58,244 nt of DNA from Candidatus Omnitrophota bacterium. Lineage in GTDB: Bacteria > Omnitrophota > Gorgyraeia > Zapsychrales > JAHFFX01. Of the stretch, positions 48,470 through 58,244 are shown one piece after another. The stretch covers positions 1-58,244 of the forward strand of contig JAHFFW010000016.1 in NCBI GenBank assembly GCA_023247725.1, written 5' to 3'. The notes beneath the pieces were generated by a model. That model worked only from the letters and a program-made list of their open reading frames with translations, searched no databases and was not told the origin of the DNA. Each line of letters starts with the position of its first letter. The first letter of the stretch is position 1. The translations under genes were made by a program, and so were the position numbers.

Positions 48470-50242
48470 ATGGAAACCAAAAATAACCCTCAAAGGATCG
48501 AGGCGAAACCGTCCTTCGCATCGGGACAAAAGCCAATGACCGGGGCCGAAGCCTTAATCCGTTGTTTGGAAAACTTCGGCGTGGAATATATCTTTGGTCT
48601 TTCGGGCGGGGCCGCCATTCCTATCTTTGATGCCCTAGTTGGATCGAAAATCAAATTGATTCTCGTCCGGCATGAACAGGGCGCCACCCATATGGCCGAT
48701 GGTTATGCGCGGGCAACCGGCAAGCCCGGCGTCGTCCTTGTGACCAGCGGTCCCGGCGCAACCAATACGGTGACTGGGATCATGACGGCCCACATGGATT
48801 CGGTGCCTATGATTGTCTTAACCGGTCAGACCATTAGCCCCATGCTAGGCAAAGATGCCTTTCAGGAAGCGGATATCTTTGGCATCACCATGCCCGTCGT
48901 GAAGCATAGTTACTTAGTGAAAACGACCAATGATATTCCTCGCGTTGTGAAGGAGGCTTTTTATATCACCAGCAGTGGCCGGCCTGGTCCCGTGCACATT
49001 GATTTGCCCAAGGACGTGACCTCCAGTCCCTTCACCGGGGAAACCCTTGATCCCAAAATGGATATTCCGGGTTACAAAGTACCGGGAAAAGGCAAGAAAT
49101 CCGACATCCTCAAGATGGCCAAATTATTCCAAGGCTCGAAGCGTCCGGTTTTACTCGTCGGACACGGAGCCGTTATTTCCCGGGCTGGCGCCGCGATCAA
49201 AGAGTTAGCCTACAAGCTTCGTTCCCCCGTGACGAATACCCTGTTAGGAAAAGGCGAATTTCCCGAAACCGATCCGCTTTCCCTGGGGATGCTGGGAATG
49301 CATGGGACGGCCTATGCCAATCTTGCTTTGACGCGCTGTGATTTGATTTGTTCCATTGGTTCACGCTGGGATGATCGGATCAATGGCAACCCGGCCAAAT
49401 TCTGCATCGGCGCAAAAAAACTCCATATCGACATCGATGAAGCCGAAATAAATAAAATTGTTAAACCCGACGCCTATTGCGTGGGCGATGCAAGGCTGAT
49501 CGTAGAAGAATTAGTGAGGCATATTGAACCTTTGGATACAAAAGAGTGGTTGGAAGAACTCGAGGGTTACAAGAAGCAGCATCCCTTAAAATTTCATAGT
49601 GACCGAGGTCTCACCGCCCAGTATGTCCTCTATGAATTACAAAATGTCACCCAGGGTCGTGCCACCATCTCCACGGATGTGGGACAGCACCAGATGTGGA
49701 GCGCGCAGTTTAACTTGGCGATTAAGGGGGATCGCTGGCTGTCTTCCGGGGGTGCGGGGACCATGGGATTTGGTTTTCCGGCGGCGATTGGCGCGCAATT
49801 CGGTCGTCCTCACGATCTTGTCATTGCCGTCGTCGGTGATGGTGGATTTCAAATGACGCTTTATGAGCTGGCAACGGTCTATGTTCACAAATTGCCGGTC
49901 AAGGTTTTGATCATCGACAACAAATATTTAGGAATGGTCCGTCAGTGGCAGGAGCTCTTTTTTGATAATCGCCTTTCCGGCGTGGACCTGGAGGGAAATC
50001 CGGATTTTGTGAAGCTGGCCGAGGCCTATCATGTCAAAGGAGTTCATATTGATAAAGTCGAACATGTGCGCGAGCGCCTTGAGGAAGCGATCAATCACCC
50101 TGGCCCCGTTGTCATCTGGGCCGAGGTCATCAAGGAAGACAATGTGTTTCCCATGATTCCGGCAGGAAAATCCGCCTACGAAATGATCATCGAACCGCCG
50201 AAAAAAGATCAACGATTGGAAAAGCCATCGGGAAGTACATGA
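48470..50242 (+). CDS. ilvB: Acetolactate synthase large subunit
   Basis: ThDP enzyme: VRHEQGATHMADGYARATGKPGV, GDGGFQMTLYELATV...NKYLGMVRQWQELFF. Confidence 0.95.
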   Translation: METKNNPQRIEAKPSFASGQKPMTGAEALIRCLENFGVEYIFGLSGGAAIPIFDALVGSKIKLILVRHEQGATHMADGYARATGKPGVVLVTSGPGATNTVTGIMTAHMDSVPMIVLTGQTISPMLGKDAFQEADIFGITMPVVKHSYLVKTTNDIPRVVKEAFYITSSGRPGPVHIDLPKDVTSSPFTGETLDPKMDIPGYKVPGKGKKSDILKMAKLFQGSKRPVLLVGHGAVISRAGAAIKELAYKLRSPVTNTLLGKGEFPETDPLSLGMLGMHGTAYANLALTRCDLICSIGSRWDDRINGNPAKFCIGAKKLHIDIDEAEINKIVKPDAYCVGDARLIVEELVRHIEPLDTKEWLEELEGYKKQHPLKFHSDRGLTAQYVLYELQNVTQGRATISTDVGQHQMWSAQFNLAIKGDRWLSSGGAGTMGFGFPAAIGAQFGRPHDLVIAVVGDGGFQMTLYELATVYVHKLPVKVLIIDNKYLGMVRQWQELFFDNRLSGVDLEGNPDFVKLAEAYHVKGVHIDKVEHVRERLEEAINHPGPVVIWAEVIKEDNVFPMIPAGKSAYEMIIEPPKKDQRLEKPSGST

Positions 50243-50339
50243 AAAAAGTCCCAATAACCAAGATACAATAATCAAACATTTTGGTGGTTTGAATTTGGAA
50301 TATTTTTGGTTATTGCCTCTTGGGATTTGGTTATTCATA

Positions 50340-50845
50340 TGAATATTCCCAAAAAAAATCCCAATGTGCATACGATCAGCATGCTGGTGGCCAACAAGCC
50401 CGGCGTTTTGGTTCGCTGCGCTCAGGTCTTTGCCCGGCGGGGATTTAATATTGATGCCCTTGTTGTTTCCGCCTCCGTCAATCCCAAATATTCTCGGATG
50501 ACGATCACCGCAACCGGGGACCCGCAAACCCTCGAGCAAATCATCAAACAGACGGCGAAGCTCATCGATGTCATTCATGTCAGCGAGCACACCGGCGTTG
50601 ACTCCATTGACCGGGAATTCGCGTTATTCAAGTTGAACGTCCCTCCTGCCAAACGCGCGGCGACCCTTAAGCTGATCAAGGGCCGGGCCCATGTAATCGA
50701 TGAGAAACAAGGAAGCCTCATCGTTGGCAAAACTGGCACCACCGATGACCTGGATCAGTTTGAGGAAGAATTAAAGAAATTCGGAATTATCGAGATGGTG
50801 CGGTCGGGGAAGCTCGTGATGGCGAAGGGAAAAGAATCGACCTAA
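50340..50845 (+). CDS. ilvN: Acetolactate synthase small subunit
   Basis: ACT-domain MLVANKPGVLVRCAQVFARRGFNIDALVVS. Confidence 0.95.
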
Positions 50846-51261
50846 TTTTGATCGGCCAACGAGCAAGGCAGGATTTTGGGAAGTTCTTTAGGCGGCAGGA
50901 CCACTTCAGAAATTTCAACTCCCCTTTCATCGTATTCAATCGACGTAATGCGGCACCGGTCTTGATCAATGTCTGGCCGGTCGATCCCCAAATACTGCGC
51001 GATCGCGGCACGCAGGGCCTCCCACTCGAGGTGAAGAACGAATTGGCGTTCTTCATCGCCGTCACAGGCCAGCTGTTGGACTAACCGCGCATACTGAAAA
51101 TCGAGGATTTCTTCCAAGGTTTTTCCTGCACAGAATTCGGAAAAACCCGTCGATGCACCAATTTCGCGGCTGCAGGTGATCTTGGCGAATTCAAATTTAA
51201 CGAATCGTTCATTGTTATCCAGGCGAATGTTCAATCCGGATGAACTGTCTGAGCATGGCAT
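50842..51261 (-). CDS. Hypothetical protein
   Basis: 139 aa ORF. Confidence 0.5.
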   Translation of the reverse strand: MPCSDSSSGLNIRLDNNERFVKFEFAKITCSREIGASTGFSEFCAGKTLEEILDFQYARLVQQLACDGDEERQFVLHLEWEALRAAIAQYLGIDRPDIDQDRCRITSIEYDERGVEISEVVLPPKELPKILPCSLADQN

Positions 51262-51269
51262 AGCGTCAC

Positions 51270-51665
51270 CTATTGTTTAACATAATACAATCCAGTATCT
51301 TCATCAATTGAACATTCGATGGAATTAAACAATTTTGTACAAGCCGTTATAAAGTTGGTTCGCGTGAAGTTCTGTTCCTTAGAATCATTCTTTCGGTGGT
51401 CGGCTGACAAAAAGTCATAAAAAATGATCGTCAGTCGATCAGGGAAATCCTTGACTGGCATAATCCGCCAAATTCCTGAATTCTCTTGTTTGGCTTGAGA
51501 TCCTTTCCTCTTCCAGATGACTTGCCAGTAATGACCGTCAGCCTTTAATGTCAATTGTTCCGTTGATTCTCCGTAATTGGCCTCGTAAGTCCCTACCAAA
51601 TCTTTTGGATTTAATGAGCATCCCGTCAAGATGATAAACGAGATCAAACAAATGAATCGGCGCAT
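51270..51665 (-). CDS. Hypothetical lipoprotein
   Basis: MRRFICLISFIILTGCSLNP lipobox. Confidence 0.65.
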   Translation of the reverse strand: MRRFICLISFIILTGCSLNPKDLVGTYEANYGESTEQLTLKADGHYWQVIWKRKGSQAKQENSGIWRIMPVKDFPDRLTIIFYDFLSADHRKNDSKEQNFTRTNFITACTKLFNSIECSIDEDTGLYYVKQ

Positions 51666-51737
51666 GCAATCGGTATTCTCTTTGCTTATTCAGTATTACA
51701 GAAAGCGGATCATTGAGAAATAAAAATTTGGACCGCT

Positions 51738-51780
51738 ATAAAAAAGACCCTGAATCATTTCATGGCCTTTGAGGCAGGGT
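51738..51780 (-). terminator. Rho-independent-like terminator of the nrdA-nrdB unit
   Basis: Minus strand ACCCTG...CAGGGTCTTTTTTAT. Confidence 0.5.
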
Positions 51781-51794
51781 GAGCTAAAAAAAGT

Positions 51795-52877
51795 TCACCA
51801 TTCCAGCGCGCCACCGGTTTGATATTCGGTGACCCGCGTTTCAAAGAAGTTCTTCTCTTTCTTAAGATCAATCACTTCGCTCATCCAGGGGAACGGATTC
51901 TCGCAGTGATATTGTTTGGGCAGACGCAATTTCTCCATCCGCCGGTCGGCAATGTACTGGACATATTCCCGAATCATCGGGACGTTTAACCCCAGTACCC
52001 CCCGCGGCAAACATTCCTTCGCGTAATTGATTTCCAGCTCCACGGCCTTTTTGATGCGGCCGATCAAATGCCTCTGGAATTCCGTCGTCCAAATATCCGG
52101 ATTCTCATCGACGATTCCGTTAATGAGCGCGATCCCAAAATTCATGTGGATGCTCTCATCTCTGAGGATGTACTGGATCTGTTCGCACGTTCCCGGCATG
52201 CGGTTCTGGCGGCCAAAGGAGAGCATCGTCACAAACCCGCTGTAGAAAAAGATTCCCTCGGTCACCACGTAAAATCCCACAAGATTATTGATGAATTCTT
52301 GTTTTCCTTCCGTTGTTTTTAAATCCATGCTCTCATCCAAAATGCCATCCGTGCAGCTCATCGAGAATTCATCTTTTTCATAAATCTCTTTATTCTCCCG
52401 ATACATGTTGAACATCTCCCCCTGGTCCATGGATAACGACTCGATGATGTACTGAAAGGCATGCACGTGGATGGCTTCTTCGAAGGCCTGGCGCAACAAG
52501 TATTGACGGCATTCTGGATTATCTACGAGTTTATAAATAGACAGGACGATGTTATTGCCGACCAGAGTTTCCGCGGTTGAAAAAAATCCCAGATTGCGTT
52601 TGATCACATGGCGTTCGTCATCGGTGAAGGCCTTGGGATTTTTCCATTGCTCAATGTCGCGCTGCATGGAGATCTCCGTCGGCATCCAGTGATTGGCGCA
52701 GCCATCCAAATAAAAATGCCAGGCCCACTGGTATTTGATGGGGACCAGCTGGTTGACATCCACGGTACGACCGTTGTTAATAAGGAACTTATTGTCAACG
52801 GAAATTCGTTCCCGGGTCATTCGAATGCTGCCGCTCGCCGTTTTACAAACCTTTTCCTGGGGTGTAATCTCCGACAT
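51795..52877 (-). CDS. nrdB: Ribonucleotide reductase beta subunit (class I, Phe at radical-Tyr position)
   Basis: [11 protein letters not shown]...[17 protein letters not shown] diiron-type ligand motifs. Confidence 0.92.
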   Translation of the reverse strand: MSEITPQEKVCKTASGSIRMTRERISVDNKFLINNGRTVDVNQLVPIKYQWAWHFYLDGCANHWMPTEISMQRDIEQWKNPKAFTDDERHVIKRNLGFFSTAETLVGNNIVLSIYKLVDNPECRQYLLRQAFEEAIHVHAFQYIIESLSMDQGEMFNMYRENKEIYEKDEFSMSCTDGILDESMDLKTTEGKQEFINNLVGFYVVTEGIFFYSGFVTMLSFGRQNRMPGTCEQIQYILRDESIHMNFGIALINGIVDENPDIWTTEFQRHLIGRIKKAVELEINYAKECLPRGVLGLNVPMIREYVQYIADRRMEKLRLPKQYHCENPFPWMSEVIDLKKEKNFFETRVTEYQTGGALEW

Positions 52878-52910
52878 AATCCCTCCCGACAAGGTTACCC
52901 GGTTAAATAT

Positions 52911-55900
52911 TTATTGGCAGGCTTCGCAGTCCTGTTGTGGTTCGGTAGTACCAGTTTGACTGATGCGTCCTTTGTCATCCCGGCGTCTTTGGCCAACGAC
53001 GTTGGCATACTTCGTGACATCGAGTGTGCTTTTTTCAATCCGCGTCGCACCCATCGAACGCAGATAATAGGTCGTCTTTAACCCCTTTTCCCAGGCCAGC
53101 ATATACATGTCGCTCACCTTTTTGCCGCTAGGTTTCGCCTGATAGAGATTGAGCGACTGGCCCATATCAATCCACTTTTGCCGACGGCTGGCGGCCTCCA
53201 TCATCCATTCATATTCAATTTCAAAGGCCGTCGCGTATTTGATTTTGATGTGTTCCGGGATGCGGGAGATCTCTTGCACGCTGCCATCAAAATACTTAAG
53301 ATCATCAATCATCTCTTTGTCCCACAAAGACAATTTCTTTAAGTCTTCCACCAAATATTCATTAATGACGGTGAACTCTCCGGACAAATTGCTTTTGACA
53401 AAGACATTTTTGTACATGGGTTCAATCGAGGCCGTGACCCCCACAATGTTGGCAATGGTTGCGGTCGGGGCGATCGCCATGGTGTTACTGTTGCGCAGGC
53501 CGAATTGAGCCATTTCCCGACGGACCACGGACCAATCCATTCGGCTGGAGCGATTCACCTCCAAATACCCGCCGCGTTCTTTCTCCAGAAGATTCAAGGT
53601 ATCCAGGGGTAAAAGTCCGCGGTCCCATTTTGAGCCTTTGTAAGAAGGATAGGTCCCTCGCTCTTTGGCTAACTCAATGGAGCCGAGAATTGCGTAAAAG
53701 GAAATCGCCTCCATGCTTTCATCGGCGAATTGAACAGCCTCGTTCGAGGCATAGCCGAAATTTTGAATGTACAAGGCATCCTGAAAGCCCATGATTCCCA
53801 GGCCAACCGGCCGGTGTTTCAGATTGGAATTCCTGGCCTCTGGAGTTGGATAATAATTGACATTAATGACATTGTCCAGCATGCGAACGGCCGTGGCAAC
53901 GGTTGCCTTTAATCGTTCGTGATCAAGTCCGCCCGGCGTTGTATGCGCCGCGAGATTGATGGAACCAAGATTACAGACCGCGGTTTCATCTTTGGAGGTG
54001 TTGAGTAAAATTTCCGTACATAAATTGGAACTGTGCACCACCCCGACATGATCCTGCGGCGAGCGAATGTTCGCGGGGTCCTTAAATGTGATCCAGGGAT
54101 GGCCGGTTTCGAAAAGCATGCTCAGCATCTTGCGCCACAACTGGACGGCCGAGACCACTTTGTGCTGTCGCAGTTTTCCTTCTTTAGCCAAGGCCTCGTA
54201 TTCCTCATAACGCTTTTCAAAGGCTTGCCCATAAAGATCGTGAAGACCCGAGGCTTCATTGGGAGAAAACAACGTCCAATTACCGTTGGATTTGACCCGC
54301 TTCATGAATAAGTCCGGAATCCAATTCGCCGTGTGCATGTCATGGGTCCGGCGGCGTTCATCCCCGGTATTTTTGCGTAACTCCAGGAATTCCTCAATGT
54401 CCAAGTGCCAGACCTCGAGGTAGGCGCACATGGCCCCCTGCCTTTTGCCTCCCTGATTGACCGCTAAGGCCGTGTCATTGGCCACTTTTAAAAATGGAAT
54501 CACACCTTGGCTGCGACCGTTGGTTCCTTTGATGCGGGCGCCCATGGCGCGGACATTGGTCCAATCATTGCCAAGCCCGCCGCTCCATTTGGAAAGCATG
54601 GCGTCATCCTGAATGCATTTAAAAATATGATGCAGATCATCCATGACCGTTGTTAAAAAACACGACGAGAGTTGTGCATGCAGCGTTCCGGAATTAAACA
54701 ACGTCGGAGTCGAAGAAATGAAACGGAATGTCGAAAGGATATGATAAAATTCCACGGCCATTTGATTCTTATCTTTGCCCTCATTGCCTGCGAGTCCCAT
54801 CGCTACCCGCATCCAAAATATTTGCGGCAATTCCATTCTCCGGTCTTCCCAATGGATGAAGTAACGGTCATACAGCGTTTGCAATCCCATGTACCGGAAA
54901 AGAAAATCCCGCGATGCATCGAGTTGTCGTCCCAGAAAATCGAGATCAAATTCTAAGAGGTTGGGGTCAAGCAATTCAAGTTCGATGGCTTTTTTGATGT
55001 ACTGTGGGAAATACAAGGCATAATGTTCTTTCATTTGTTCAAAATTGACTTCCGTCTTCAAGGCTTCTCTATATTCATGCAGCAACAAAAGTCTGGCAGC
55101 GACAAAACTGTAGTTGGGTTCGACCTCAATCAAAGACCGCGCCGCCATAATATTGGACAACGTCATTTTGGTCTCGGTGATACCGTTGTAATAATTCTTG
55201 AGCGATTCGTTGAGGACTTTCTCGGCCGAAACATCGGCGAGTCCCGAAGCGCAGGTCTCTATCTGAAAACGCAGGACATCCAGATCAATAGGCTTTTCTT
55301 CTCCCGTTGAGGTTTTGACCACAAGATTTTTGACCCAGGCCAAAGGAGAAGGATGCTGCTGCGGTTCTTTTTGTCGAATCTTGGCCCGTTCTTCCCTATA
55401 AAGAATGTAACGCCTCGCCACATCATGGTAGCCAGAACCCATCAGGATCTTTTCAACCAGATCCTGGATCTCCTCGATGTGAATGGATTTTCCTTCTGGC
55501 CAAAGTTTTTTAATCTCAGCGACAACCTTATCGGAAAGCTCGCGGGATTTTTCAATGAGAAGTTCATTGAGCTCTCCGTTATGGCTGGCGCGGAAGGCCT
55601 TCGCAATGGCGAGGGTAATTTTTTCTGGTTTAAAGGAAACGATCTTTCCCTCCCGCTTGGTCGTCGTGTAAAGCTCAAACAAGGCTCGGCGGGCCGCGTG
55701 GTGGCGCCGGTAGCTGGCATAGCGCTCACCGATTTCTTTGAATCCATTTTCATAAAGTTGCCGGATGACCTCATCCTGGATTTCTTCCACAGTTAAGAAT
55801 TCCTTATTTTGGGTCCGGCCCCGCAAGACGGAAAAAACGCACAGAGCAATTTTGTTGACATTGGCTGAATCAATATCCGGGAGATCCACTTCTCGGGGGA

Positions 55901-56024
55901 GACGGTTGTATTCCTTAAAGGCGTTGGCAATCGCATGGTTGATACGGCCGGCGTTAAACGTCACAACTTGCCCATTGCGTTTTTTGACCTTGATTAATAC
56001 CGCTATGGTTTCCTTGGACATCAA
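52911..56024 (-). CDS. nrdA: Ribonucleotide reductase alpha subunit with N-terminal ATP cones
   Basis: VKKRNGQVVTFNAGRINHAIANAF and IVSFKPEKITLAIAKAF ATP cones; NLCTEI, RPVGLGIMGFQDAL; C-terminal CEAC. Confidence 0.95.
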   Translation of the reverse strand: MMSKETIAVLIKVKKRNGQVVTFNAGRINHAIANAFKEYNRLPREVDLPDIDSANVNKIALCVFSVLRGRTQNKEFLTVEEIQDEVIRQLYENGFKEIGERYASYRRHHAARRALFELYTTTKREGKIVSFKPEKITLAIAKAFRASHNGELNELLIEKSRELSDKVVAEIKKLWPEGKSIHIEEIQDLVEKILMGSGYHDVARRYILYREERAKIRQKEPQQHPSPLAWVKNLVVKTSTGEEKPIDLDVLRFQIETCASGLADVSAEKVLNESLKNYYNGITETKMTLSNIMAARSLIEVEPNYSFVAARLLLLHEYREALKTEVNFEQMKEHYALYFPQYIKKAIELELLDPNLLEFDLDFLGRQLDASRDFLFRYMGLQTLYDRYFIHWEDRRMELPQIFWMRVAMGLAGNEGKDKNQMAVEFYHILSTFRFISSTPTLFNSGTLHAQLSSCFLTTVMDDLHHIFKCIQDDAMLSKWSGGLGNDWTNVRAMGARIKGTNGRSQGVIPFLKVANDTALAVNQGGKRQGAMCAYLEVWHLDIEEFLELRKNTGDERRRTHDMHTANWIPDLFMKRVKSNGNWTLFSPNEASGLHDLYGQAFEKRYEEYEALAKEGKLRQHKVVSAVQLWRKMLSMLFETGHPWITFKDPANIRSPQDHVGVVHSSNLCTEILLNTSKDETAVCNLGSINLAAHTTPGGLDHERLKATVATAVRMLDNVINVNYYPTPEARNSNLKHRPVGLGIMGFQDALYIQNFGYASNEAVQFADESMEAISFYAILGSIELAKERGTYPSYKGSKWDRGLLPLDTLNLLEKERGGYLEVNRSSRMDWSVVRREMAQFGLRNSNTMAIAPTATIANIVGVTASIEPMYKNVFVKSNLSGEFTVINEYLVEDLKKLSLWDKEMIDDLKYFDGSVQEISRIPEHIKIKYATAFEIEYEWMMEAASRRQKWIDMGQSLNLYQAKPSGKKVSDMYMLAWEKGLKTTYYLRSMGATRIEKSTLDVTKYANVVGQRRRDDKGRISQTGTTEPQQDCEACQ

Positions 56025-56083
56025 GCTCTCCTCATGATAAGGGACGAAATGAATAAAACAGGTTGGGAATATCGGTTGAGATT

Positions 56084-56129
56084 ATACAATATATTGTACA
56101 GCTAAATTTACGAGTACAATATGCAGTAT
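56084..56129. promoter_or_regulatory. Tandem NrdR-like boxes upstream of nrdA
   Basis: ATACAATATATTGTAC (56084-56099) and GTACAATATGCAGTAT (56114-56129), 30 bp apart. Confidence 0.7.
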
Positions 56130-56191
56130 AAAGATTTTCAAAACGATGTCAAGCGCAGAGTTGGTTTTTTTAGTGATTTTGCCGTCGAGGG

Positions 56192-56243
56192 AAAAAATGG
56201 GGCGCCCTTAAACAAAAAGACTCTCAAGGAAAGAGCGCCCGTA
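56192..56243 (-). terminator. Terminator-like hairpin after sod
   Basis: Minus strand GGGCGC...GCGCCC followed by CATTTTTTCC. Confidence 0.5.
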
Positions 56244-56251
56244 GAAATGGA

Positions 56252-56875
56252 TTATTTTAAAGCGGCCTGATAACGACGCGAAACCGCCTCCCAGTTGATC
56301 ACATTCCAAAAGGCCGTGATGTATTCCGGTCGACGATTCTGATATTTGAGATAATAGGCGTGCTCCCAAACATCCAGCCCCAAAATAGGAATACCCTTAC
56401 AATCAGCCACATCCATTAAAGGATTATCCTGGTTCGGTGTTGAACAGACCGACAATTTTTTCGCTGAGACGCACAGCCACGCCCATCCACTGCCAAATCG
56501 AGTCTTGGCGGCGGCTTCGAATTTTTCTTTAAATCCGGCAAAGCCGCCAAATTCTTTTTGAATCCCTTCCGCGAGAGGACCGATCGGTTCACCGCCGGCC
56601 TTGGGACTCAAAATTTCCCAGAACAAGCTGTGATTGGCGTGGCCTCCGCCATTGTTGCGAACCGCGGTGCGAATATTTTCCGGCAAGGAAGAAATTTTGG
56701 CGATCAATTCTTCCACCTTCAACGATTCGAGTTGGCTGTTTCCTTTCATGGCATCATTCACGTTATTGATATAGGCTTGGTGATGCTTGGTGTAGTGGAT
56801 TTCCATGGTTTTGGCGTCGATGTGCGGCTCGAGCGCATTGTAATCGTAAGATAATTTCGGTAGGGTAAAGGCCAT
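56252..56875 (-). CDS. Superoxide dismutase (Fe/Mn)
   Basis: [36 protein letters not shown]...[22 protein letters not shown]. Confidence 0.95.
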   Translation of the reverse strand: MAFTLPKLSYDYNALEPHIDAKTMEIHYTKHHQAYINNVNDAMKGNSQLESLKVEELIAKISSLPENIRTAVRNNGGGHANHSLFWEILSPKAGGEPIGPLAEGIQKEFGGFAGFKEKFEAAAKTRFGSGWAWLCVSAKKLSVCSTPNQDNPLMDVADCKGIPILGLDVWEHAYYLKYQNRRPEYITAFWNVINWEAVSRRYQAALK

Positions 56876-56902
56876 TGTCGTCCTCCTTTGCTCGGGATAT
56901 CT

Positions 56903-57418
56903 TTAAGTCGCTTTTTTGACGGCATCCAAAGCCGCTTGATAATCTGGTTCGCTCGTGACTTCCTTGACAATCTGGATATACTGAACTTTTCCTTTTGAAT
57001 CAATGACAAAAACAGCCCGAGCCAAAAGTTTGAGCTCTTTGATCAAAACGCCGAAATTGTTGCCCATCTCCAGGTGCTTGTAATCCGAAACGGTTCGAAG
57101 ATTCGAAACCCCCTCGGCGGCACACCAACGTTTTTGCGCAAAGGGCAGATCCATGCTGACGGTTAGAATCTGGACTTGATCTCCCAAGCGCCCGGCTTCT
57201 TCGTTAAACTGTTTTGTTTCTTTATGACAAACACCCGTATCCAAAGATGGCACGGTCAGCAACAGGCATTTTTTTCCTTTAAAGGAAGATAATTGGACTT
57301 CGGAAAGATCATTGGCAACAACCGTGCAATCCGGGGCATTTTTGCCGACCTCGACCTCACTGCCGGTCAATGTCAAGGGATTGCCCTTCATGGTGACGGC
57401 TCCTTTTCGATCTGACAT
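56903..57418 (-). CDS. tpx: Thiol peroxidase
   Basis: VPSLDTGVCHKETKQFNEEA and SMDLPFAQKRWCAAEGV. Confidence 0.95.
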   Translation of the reverse strand: MSDRKGAVTMKGNPLTLTGSEVEVGKNAPDCTVVANDLSEVQLSSFKGKKCLLLTVPSLDTGVCHKETKQFNEEAGRLGDQVQILTVSMDLPFAQKRWCAAEGVSNLRTVSDYKHLEMGNNFGVLIKELKLLARAVFVIDSKGKVQYIQIVKEVTSEPDYQAALDAVKKAT

Positions 57419-57445
57419 TATGAACTCCTTGATTGATGAGAACAG

Positions 57446-58105
57446 TTATTCGAGAATTCTTTGGTAAGTGAAGGTGGCTAAGATTCCGCCGAGGATGGGA
57501 CCGAGCCAGTACAGCCAAAGATTTTGTAATCCGCCGCCTAATAAGGCGGGACCCAAATGCCGGGCCGGATTCATGGCCGCTCCGGTTAAGGGGCCGCCGA
57601 TGAGAATATCCAGGGCCACGGTTAACCCGATAAAAAGACCGCCGACTTTGGGAGCGCGCGGATCAACCGCCGTACCATAAACCACAAAGACCAAGAAAAA
57701 AGTCAAAATGAGTTCGGTGATTAAGCCCATGGCAACGGTGACTTCATTGGCCAAAGCCGGCGTTCCCATATTGATCACTTTGAGAATTCCCGCGGGAACA
57801 ACCGCCTTGATGAGGCAGGCGGCAGCAATGGCGCCCAGACATTGAGCCAGGACATAGCCAATTGTGTTGAGGGAATCAATTTTTTTTGCAAAGAACAGAC
57901 CAACGGTCACGGCCGGATTAAGATGACCGCCGCTGATAGCGGCCGTCGCACTGACCATGACCGCAATCGTGAGCCCGTGCGCCAAGGCAATCCCAACGAG
58001 GCCAGTCTGTCCGCCGTTCATGAGATTGCCGGCAATGGCTCCGACCCCGACGAAAATTAAGGCAAAGGTTCCAATAAACTCCGCTGCGCAAGCCTTTAAG
58101 TTCAT
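57446..58105 (-). CDS. MIP family aquaporin
   Basis: Two NPA motifs: GGHLNPAVTVGL and GAAMNPARHLGPAL. Confidence 0.93.
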   Translation of the reverse strand: MNLKACAAEFIGTFALIFVGVGAIAGNLMNGGQTGLVGIALAHGLTIAVMVSATAAISGGHLNPAVTVGLFFAKKIDSLNTIGYVLAQCLGAIAAACLIKAVVPAGILKVINMGTPALANEVTVAMGLITELILTFFLVFVVYGTAVDPRAPKVGGLFIGLTVALDILIGGPLTGAAMNPARHLGPALLGGGLQNLWLYWLGPILGGILATFTYQRILE

Positions 58106-58244
58106 AAGTCCCCTCGCTTTCTTACATTATTGACATTTTCTTATCCAAAGATGGAATAGCACTGATAGCGGGAAAGGAATCCTTCGGCGTCAGCAAGATG
58201 AAGGTATTAAAGTTCCAAGCCAGCCTGATGGAAGAACGAGCGAA

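Overview
The window is a mostly minus-strand bacterial chromosome segment. Left edge (1-7.6 kb): an accessory region. It starts with an IS-end-like array of five ~23-bp repeats that interrupts a Gp49/HigB-like toxin. Next is a compact cassette of a membrane-anchored small protein, a DUF4209/HEPN-like protein, an HTH protein and a GIY-YIG protein, followed by a disrupted cation antiporter and a disrupted BNR-propeller gene. Further on are a MoaD-like and a ThiF/MoeB-rhodanese gene, an AbiEii-like pair and metal transporters. A complete Alternative Complex III + SCO + caa3 oxidase operon follows (13.8-25.7 kb), then a six-PKD-domain protein and a tandem pair of TIR-like (CAP12/Pycsar-type) proteins co-directional with mtaB. 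The right part is largely core metabolism: dusB, lipoamide-dehydrogenase-like, ABC transporter, GshA/GshB/glutaredoxin/BolA, Mrp, ilvB/ilvN, class I RNR with NrdR-like boxes and a Phe-type NrdB, SOD, Tpx, aquaporin. Main items for follow-up: (1) the HEPN-like/GIY-YIG cassette; (2) the tandem TIR pair, both with Gln where family members usually have the catalytic Glu; (3) intergenic hairpins built from locus-specific iterated words; (4) recurring single-nucleotide gene disruptions. All family calls are from reading translations; no database search was possible.
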